NCBI RefSeq assembly: GCF_010692325.1
Contig: NZ_JAAHHW010000016.1
Location: forward strand, 23,065 to 58,316
Reading direction: 5' to 3'
From: Moorena sp. SIO3I8
Lineage (GTDB): Bacteria > Cyanobacteriota > Cyanobacteriia > Cyanobacteriales > Coleofasciculaceae
DNA length: 35,252 nucleotides
Shown here: piece by piece, positions 31,901 to 35,252 of the stretch
Position numbering within the stretch: position 1 is the first letter of the stretch
How the letters are laid out: every line of letters begins with the position of its first letter
Made by a program: the position numbers and the translations under genes
The notes under the pieces: model-generated
Told to the model about the DNA's origin: nothing
The model's input: only the letters and a program-made list of their open reading frames with translations
The model's database searches: none

Positions 31901-32508
31901 TCATAGGCATTCGTCAAGAAAATAGCGACATTACTGCTAATGCTTTTGAAGGCAATGGCGGCAATATCAACATCACCACCCAAGGTATCATTGGGCTAGA
32001 GTTCCGAGAAAACCTCACTCCCCTCAGTGACATTACCGCTAGCTCTGAGTTTGGTGTAGATGGTACCGTCAACATCAATGCACCTCAAATTGACCCCAGC
32101 CGAGGGTTGTCGGAATTGCCAAGCGATGTCATTGATGTCTCTCAACTAATTGAAAAAAACCTCTGTGCTGCCGGTGAGGGCAGTGAATTTATTGCCACAG
32201 GTCGTGGTGGCTTACCGATTTCTCCTAACGAAACCCTGAACCCCAATGCTACATGGGACGATTGGCGTATCACTGAGCAACCTCAAACTAGGATCAGAAA
32301 ACGTCGGTCAAGGTCAAGGCAGCATCAACTACAGATTAATCAACCACAGACCAATAACCCTAAACCTAAACAAATTGTAGAAGCCCAAGGCTGGGTTATC
32401 GGTGCCAACGGGGAGGTAATTCTCACCGCCCATCCAGTCATAGTGACTCCGAAGGGTACGTGGTTACATCAAGTAGATTGTCCGATGCTTCACCAAACCT
32501 TTAAGTAG
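25969..32508 (+). CDS. Giant two-partner-secretion adhesin (filamentous haemagglutinin N-terminal domain)
   Basis: A 2179-residue secreted beta-helix protein. A signal region (about 20-47, ending YALAQ) leads into the TPS/haemagglutination domain (about 48-190: NLFHSFQDFNVGQLQRVYF, NLFLLNPNGIVFGQNARLDV), which directs export by a TpsB outer-membrane partner not found in this window. The long body is beta-helical repeats rich in G/N/T/S. From about residue 1020 to 1790 it becomes a regular alternation of ~59-residue units: one with KTRSLTLNNDSxITASTSG, one with ETKSLSLDNxSxIEASTAG. The end has a cysteine (NLCAAGEGSEF) and GRGGLPISPNETL..W, typical of cyanobacterial members. The frame opens at GTG, but ATG 25984 (MTNRQSKSS) is the more likely start. 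Confidence 0.9.
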   Translation: MQWQNMTNRQSKSSTRGLGILPLTEGAITLIGWVVIAFSGNYALAQITPDQTLGNESSVVTPNLTITGEPGDLIEGGAARGSNLFHSFQDFNVGQLQRVYFANPVGIDNILSRVTGSNISNILGTLGVDGGANLFLLNPNGIVFGQNARLDVAGSFVASTANSLVFNNGTEFSATNPQAPPLLSINITPGLQYGLNHPKPSQITNAGYLVVGQDLTLAAGQLDLQGQLIAGGDVTLHGEDTVQIRDSIGRPFIAAAGGKLLIQGNQGVDIFALNHPDSGLFSGGDLVLRSQNTVAGDAHYWTGGSFRIEQLDGSLGDLFSPDDPIIRSVGDVSFNSYLGTSLHIVAGGAVEIGSVIITGSETGTEGIDFISEAITLSNGTVVNINGQTEPTLDIRAGVDPNQVDPRGLTGKQFRDIFNGNIFFGRPTITDSATSADIKIGTIAFTNLNDLLAGTVLLTNQYKPNPLLAGDIEVSATLDFLAPNLAIQNGEVSKGGSVTIDSRGSITLNGIVNTIAIPNNDASNPFSGNGGDVTFLANENITLNPGSFIASAGIEGGKITLNSGSNFLLDDAGVVTVTTGAGVGGNLIVNAPESVTLINREGSGFKNLGNLVNEFTNSDLVEQLLGFEGSGLATVTIGPGNSGDLTIDTRTLSIQNQASQNQESPSYAGATTIALGGSRGKSGNLTVNAESVEIVGNETGPFTPTPNERLALAIRDIPTGLTTATVGSGQGGDLTINTQRLTIQNGAGVTTGTVARSLENPGDGGNLTINATESVTLSGKAALATGTLNSSQAGKLEVKTPTLTLGDGAVIASDTIGSGNAGDLTINTEQLLVRDGSRIGAATGNSGTGANITIASDLVELVGTAVDDQNTVVPSGIFANSQFIDIENFTNELGDAGNINIDTENLIVGDGAVVLSSTEGQGIGGTITIDVNTLEITTGGQLRTTAFGEGGAGDITLNIDNRVLIANLNSGLLAETEGAGAGGTITINTPELTLQDQGQISAFTSGTGTSGSIVVENADSVELADNSSISTEVRAGAKVNPSPGEEVGKIDIKTRSLTLNNDSQITASTSGLGNAGSIFIKDAQQVNLDLNSSISTAVNPGAVGNGGDVDIETKSLSLDNTSEIEASTAGTGDAGSITIPDAQEVNLDRNSSISTAVNTGAVAQKDSNIAIKTRSLTLNNDSDITASTSGIGNAGSITIQEAQQVDLNRNSSISTAVNFGAEGNGGNVEIETKSLSLDNQSQIEASTAGNGNAGSIKIPDAEEVSLNRNSSISTEVKKGAIVQKDNNIDIDSNIDIKTRSLTLNNDSDITASTSGIGNAGSITIQEAQQVDLNRNSSISTAVNTGAEGNGGNVEIETKSLSLDNQSQIEASTAGNGNAGSITIPDAEEVNLNRNSSISTEIKEGAVAEKASNIDLKTRSLTLTNDSDITASTSGIGNAGSITIQEAQQVNLDRNSSISTAVNTGAVGNGGNVEIETKSLSLDNQSQIEASTAGTGDAGSITIPDAEEVNLNRKSSISTAVNPGAVGDGGNIDLKTRTLKLNQSQITAASTDAQGDAGQVQVRDAQQVDLNRNSSISTEIKEGAVAEKASNIDLKTRSLTLNNDSNITASTSGIGDAGSITIQEAEQVNLDRKSSISTAVNPGAVGNGGDIDLKTRTLKLNQSQITASTDAQGDAGSIFIQEAQQVNLNRNSSISTAVNSGADAEKAGNIDLKTRSLTLTNDSQITASTSGKGDAGQIKIQEAQQVDLNRNSSISTAVNPGAVGNGGDIDLKTRSLTLTNESEITSSTAGDGDAGNITLQAKQVTIQGDSQVSATTTSGGKGGNIEIIEANRFEATDGGNVRTTTEGTNQAGDITLEVRDDITLAGTGSGLFANTTSGSSGDGGNIFVDPRTVTIRDGAKIAVDSQGTGKGGNIELQAGTLTLNNQAELSAETASNQGGNITLTIDELLFLRRESKISTTAGTAQAGGNGGNITINAPFIIGIRQENSDITANAFEGNGGNINITTQGIIGLEFRENLTPLSDITASSEFGVDGTVNINAPQIDPSRGLSELPSDVIDVSQLIEKNLCAAGEGSEFIATGRGGLPISPNETLNPNATWDDWRITEQPQTRIRKRRSRSRQHQLQINQPQTNNPKPKQIVEAQGWVIGANGEVILTAHPVIVTPKGTWLHQVDCPMLHQTFK
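29041..31340 (+). repeat. In-gene repeats of the adhesin, HIP1 in one repeat type
   Basis: About thirteen units of ~177 bp. HIP1 octamers sit at the same codons (Lys-Thr-Arg-Ser-Leu) at 29127, 29484, 29859, 30216, 30750, 31104 and 31281. The spacings are 357, 375, 357, 534, 354 and 177 bases, close to 2, 2, 2, 3, 2 and 1 units. The 375 spacing exceeds 357 by 18 bases, matching an in-frame duplication of six residues near 29822-29855. Confidence 0.88.
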
Positions 32509-32874
32509 CTGCGGTGAGTTTTCTGGGGAAGCCAGAGGATAGATCCTCCTCCCGTCCCCCTTAACAAGGGGGAAGCCAGAGGATAGATCCTCCTCCCGTC
32601 CCTCTTAACAAGATAGATCCCCCTCCCGTCCCCCTTAACAAGGGGGAAGCCAGAGGATAGATCCTCCTCCCGTCCCTCTTAACAAGATAGATCCCCCTCC
32701 CGTCCCCCTTAACAAGATAGATCCCCCTCCCGTCCCCCTTAACAAGGGGGAAGCTGTGCGATCGCTTTTCCCTGCTCCCTGCTCCCTGCTCCCTGCTCCC
32801 TGTTCCCTGTTCCCTGTTCCCTGTTCCCTAAAAACCCGGGACTGTGTACCTAACCGAATTGAGAACTGCCATAA
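32509..32874. repeat. Tandem repeats between the adhesin and CHAT genes
   Basis: 32524-32751 holds about six irregular copies of a unit built from GATAGATCC(C/T)CCTCCCGTCC plus CCCTTAACAAG, some extended by GGGGAAGCCAGAG. A heptamer array CCCTGCT/CCCTGTT (about eight copies) follows at about 32769-32829. There is no room for a gene; the promoter of the CHAT gene must be within or just after the array. Confidence 0.85.
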
Positions 32875-35133
32875 ATGAAGCGCCTAATTCAGTTTATTTT
32901 AATGACCTTGTTGGGGCTAATCTTAAGCCGTGGTGTACACGCACTACCCTTCTATGCTGCCCATCAGCACTCAGTCATCAGCACTCAGCCATCAGCAGTC
33001 AGCCATCAGCACTCAACTATCAGCACTGACCTATTAGCACTCAATAACAGTGAGCAGAACGCAACAGTAAGCAAGACACAACAGCAAGCAGGAAGCACGA
33101 AGCACTACCTGCTGCTGGAAAAAGGCAAACAATATTACGATGCTGGACAATATTCTGATGCTGCACGAGTATTGCAGCAGGCGGCACAAGCTTATCAAGC
33201 CACAGGAGATATCCTCAACCAAGCCCAAGCCCTGTGTTTGCTGTCCTTAGTCACTCAGCAACTTGGGGAATGGGATAAAGCCCAAGCAGCCATTGACTCC
33301 AGTTTGTCGTTGCTAGAAACTGTATCCAGGGGCGGTGAGGGAGTATTGGCTAAAGTGTTGAACACTCAAGGGCGTTTGCAATTGGTACAGGGAAATGCTG
33401 AAGCTGCCCTGAACACCTGGCAAAATGCTGAAGCACTGTATGCTAAAGCCAATGATCGGGTTGGTGTGCTTGGTAGCCAGATTAATCAAGCCCAAGCGAT
33501 GCAGTCTTTGGGACTTTACCGTCGAGCCAAGAAGCTATTGACTCAGGTAAGACAAACCCTGCTGGCACAACCGGATTCTCCTCTAAAAGCTATTGGCTTA
33601 CACAATCTTGGTAATGTGTTTCGACAAGCAGGGGATTTAAAGCAATCTAAACAGACCTTAACCAAAAGTTGGACAGTCGCACAACGAATAAAATCTCCAG
33701 AATCCCAGAGTCAAGTGTTACTGAGTTTAGGTAATACTGAGCGAGCCTTAGCCACAAGAGCAAAAGACTTGAATAATAACAAAGCATTCCAGCAGCATAT
33801 CCAAGAGGCGATAACTCACTATCAACAAGCAGCAGCAACCACCACCTCACCTATCACCCAAATTCAAGCACAATTGAATCAGCTAAGTTTACTCATCGAA
33901 ACAGACCAGGAGAAATCTGTTCAAGCGTTGTTGCCACAAATCCAGACATTGCTAACTAAATTACCATCCAGTAGAGCATCAGTTTACGCCCACGTAAATT
34001 TCGCTCAAAGTCTGATCAAGATCAGAAATCGAAAATTGCGTACGCAAATTACCAAACCAATTCCCACACCAATTCCCAATTCCCAAGACATTGCTCAACT
34101 ACTCAACACAGCCATTGAGCAAGCTAAAACCCTAGAAGACAAACGAGCAGAATCCTATGCCCTGGGCACCCTTGGTAACTGGTTTGAACAAACTAAAGAT
34201 TCGTCAAATGCCATAACCTTTACCAAGTCAGCGCTTCTGATTGCCCAAGGGATTAATGCACCAGATATTGCTTATCAGTGGCAGTGGCAAATGGGACGTA
34301 TACTTAAGGCTGAAGCCGAACAAGCCACTAAAACCAGAAATGGTGATAGTGAAACAGTAAGCGACCTGATCCAGAATGCGATCGCTTATTATACCCAAGC
34401 CTCTAATACCTTAACGAATTTACGGAGTGATTTAGTTACTCTCAATCCTGACATCCAGTTTTCCTTCCGAGAACAAGTAGAACCGGTTTATCGACAGTTA
34501 GTTGATTTACTATTGCGTTCTCCTCAACCAAGTAACGATAATCTCAAACAAGCCCGTGATGCTATTGAAGCACTCCAGCTTGCTGAAATCGACAACTTCT
34601 TTCGAGACGCCTGCGCCAAGCCAGAAAAGGTCAACATTGATAATTTAGACCCTACAGCAGCGGTCATTTACCCGATTATCTTAAAAGACGGCTTAGCGGT
34701 AATCCTCAAATTGCCTGAACCAGATAACTTGCGTTACTATATCCATCATAACATATCAGAAGCTCAAGTAGACGAAGCGGTCAAAAAGTTCAGGAATTTC
34801 CTAAGAAGACGTAGCACTAGTATTAGCAAAGTCAAAAAAGAATCCCAACAAATTTATGACTGGCTAATCAGACCCTTTGAAGAAGAACTAGAGAGTAACC
34901 CTGAGGCAGACCAAAGCCCAATAAAAACCCTAGTATTTGTTCTAGATGGGTCATTACGAAATGTTCCTGTAGCAGCCCTTTATGATGGCAAACAGTATTT
35001 AATAGAACGGTATGCTGTAGCTGTGACCCCTGGCTTACAGTTAGTGGACCCCAAACCATTGCCACGGCAACAGCTAACAGCCCTAATTGCTGGAGCTACT
35101 AACGCTCCCAGCTTTAAAAAAGAAGCAGGGTAA
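32875..35133 (+). CDS. Exported TPR-CHAT protein, truncated in the CHAT domain
   Basis: A 752-residue protein with a signal peptide (MKRLIQFILMTLLGLILSRG). A low-complexity stretch rich in His, Ser and Gln follows (about 29-53). TPR-like helices occupy about 70-560 (LLEKGKQYYDAGQYSDAARVL and others). The CHAT (caspase-HetF-associated) peptidase domain begins near 600; its FVLDGSLRNVPVAALYDGKQ strand-turn is clear. The frame stops at LIAGATNAPSFKKEAG, about 150 residues before the expected catalytic His (HxxTHG) and Cys (SACxT). The other two frames after the A6 run at about 35116 also stop quickly and do not restore the domain. Such proteins commonly accompany TPS adhesins in cyanobacteria. 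Probably a catalytically dead or broken gene. Confidence 0.82.
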   Translation: MKRLIQFILMTLLGLILSRGVHALPFYAAHQHSVISTQPSAVSHQHSTISTDLLALNNSEQNATVSKTQQQAGSTKHYLLLEKGKQYYDAGQYSDAARVLQQAAQAYQATGDILNQAQALCLLSLVTQQLGEWDKAQAAIDSSLSLLETVSRGGEGVLAKVLNTQGRLQLVQGNAEAALNTWQNAEALYAKANDRVGVLGSQINQAQAMQSLGLYRRAKKLLTQVRQTLLAQPDSPLKAIGLHNLGNVFRQAGDLKQSKQTLTKSWTVAQRIKSPESQSQVLLSLGNTERALATRAKDLNNNKAFQQHIQEAITHYQQAAATTTSPITQIQAQLNQLSLLIETDQEKSVQALLPQIQTLLTKLPSSRASVYAHVNFAQSLIKIRNRKLRTQITKPIPTPIPNSQDIAQLLNTAIEQAKTLEDKRAESYALGTLGNWFEQTKDSSNAITFTKSALLIAQGINAPDIAYQWQWQMGRILKAEAEQATKTRNGDSETVSDLIQNAIAYYTQASNTLTNLRSDLVTLNPDIQFSFREQVEPVYRQLVDLLLRSPQPSNDNLKQARDAIEALQLAEIDNFFRDACAKPEKVNIDNLDPTAAVIYPIILKDGLAVILKLPEPDNLRYYIHHNISEAQVDEAVKKFRNFLRRRSTSISKVKKESQQIYDWLIRPFEEELESNPEADQSPIKTLVFVLDGSLRNVPVAALYDGKQYLIERYAVAVTPGLQLVDPKPLPRQQLTALIAGATNAPSFKKEAG

Positions 35134-35252
35134 TCGCATTGAATTTGGTATAAATTGTACTTGACAAAAGAAATAAAGAGGATAATCAAACTCGGCCTTG
35201 GCAACAATCGAAGCAGTTTTGGAGGATCTTATCAAGTTATCATCAGAGAAAT

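Noticed and set aside
35161-35252. Open frame at the right edge as a separate gene
   Set aside because: Only about 30 codons, TTG start, no ribosome binding site; too short to call without the next bases.

Overview
The window is cyanobacterial. It holds an allophycocyanin core gene set with the core-membrane linker (apcE, apcA, apcB, apcC), a carboxysome shell gene (ccmO), psbY, an Rre1/Ycf29-type regulator and many HIP1 octamers (GCGATCGC). Dense intergenic heptamer arrays, a CHAT/TPR gene, a very large two-partner-secretion adhesin and a lone TnpB gene suggest a large-genome filamentous cyanobacterium. A marine Moorena/Lyngbya-like organism is my guess; nothing in the window proves the genus.

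Left part (1-6.2 kb): carbon concentration and housekeeping. ccmO is followed by a LysR regulator of the CmpR/CcmR(NdhR)/RbcR type. On the opposite strand lie the 38-residue psbY and a gamma-carbonic-anhydrase-like hexapeptide protein. Then come a zinc-ribbon cyanobacterial protein of unknown function, a VOC (glyoxalase-fold) protein and ftsW.

Phycobilisome block (6.6-12.2 kb, minus strand): apcE-apcA-apcB-apcC in the classical order, ending at a bidirectional-looking terminator. ApcE is 1080 residues with four linker repeats, which predicts a five-cylinder core. The apcE upstream region (12.2-12.7 kb) is rich in hairpins, and one of them closely matches a hairpin at the end of the TnpB element 10.7 kb away.

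Middle (12.9-16.3 kb, plus strand): a SAM-dependent methyltransferase, a family 2 glycosyltransferase and the Rre1-like response regulator, separated by heptamer arrays and a 16-bp-arm inverted repeat.

Accessory island (16.6-23.6 kb): a nonsense-interrupted caspase-like stub precedes a tight three-gene operon: a dynamin-like GTPase, a second small GTPase, and a membrane-anchored protein with a short WD40 tail. This resembles the NTPase/caspase/WD40 conflict systems of multicellular bacteria and is the best candidate for an under-described system here. It is followed by a 42-bp tandem array, a 40-residue membrane peptide gene, and a lone intact TnpB whose predicted omegaRNA end abuts a perfect palindrome.

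Right part (23.7-35.2 kb): a nine-TPR secreted or periplasmic protein, a Uma2-type predicted nuclease, a 2.18-kilo-residue adhesin with alternating ~59-residue repeats (a HIP1 site in each copy of one repeat type), and a TPR-CHAT protein that stops before the CHAT catalytic residues. Intergenic DNA throughout is occupied by 7-, 8-, 15- and 42-bp arrays, often next to a GGCC/HIP1 palindrome.
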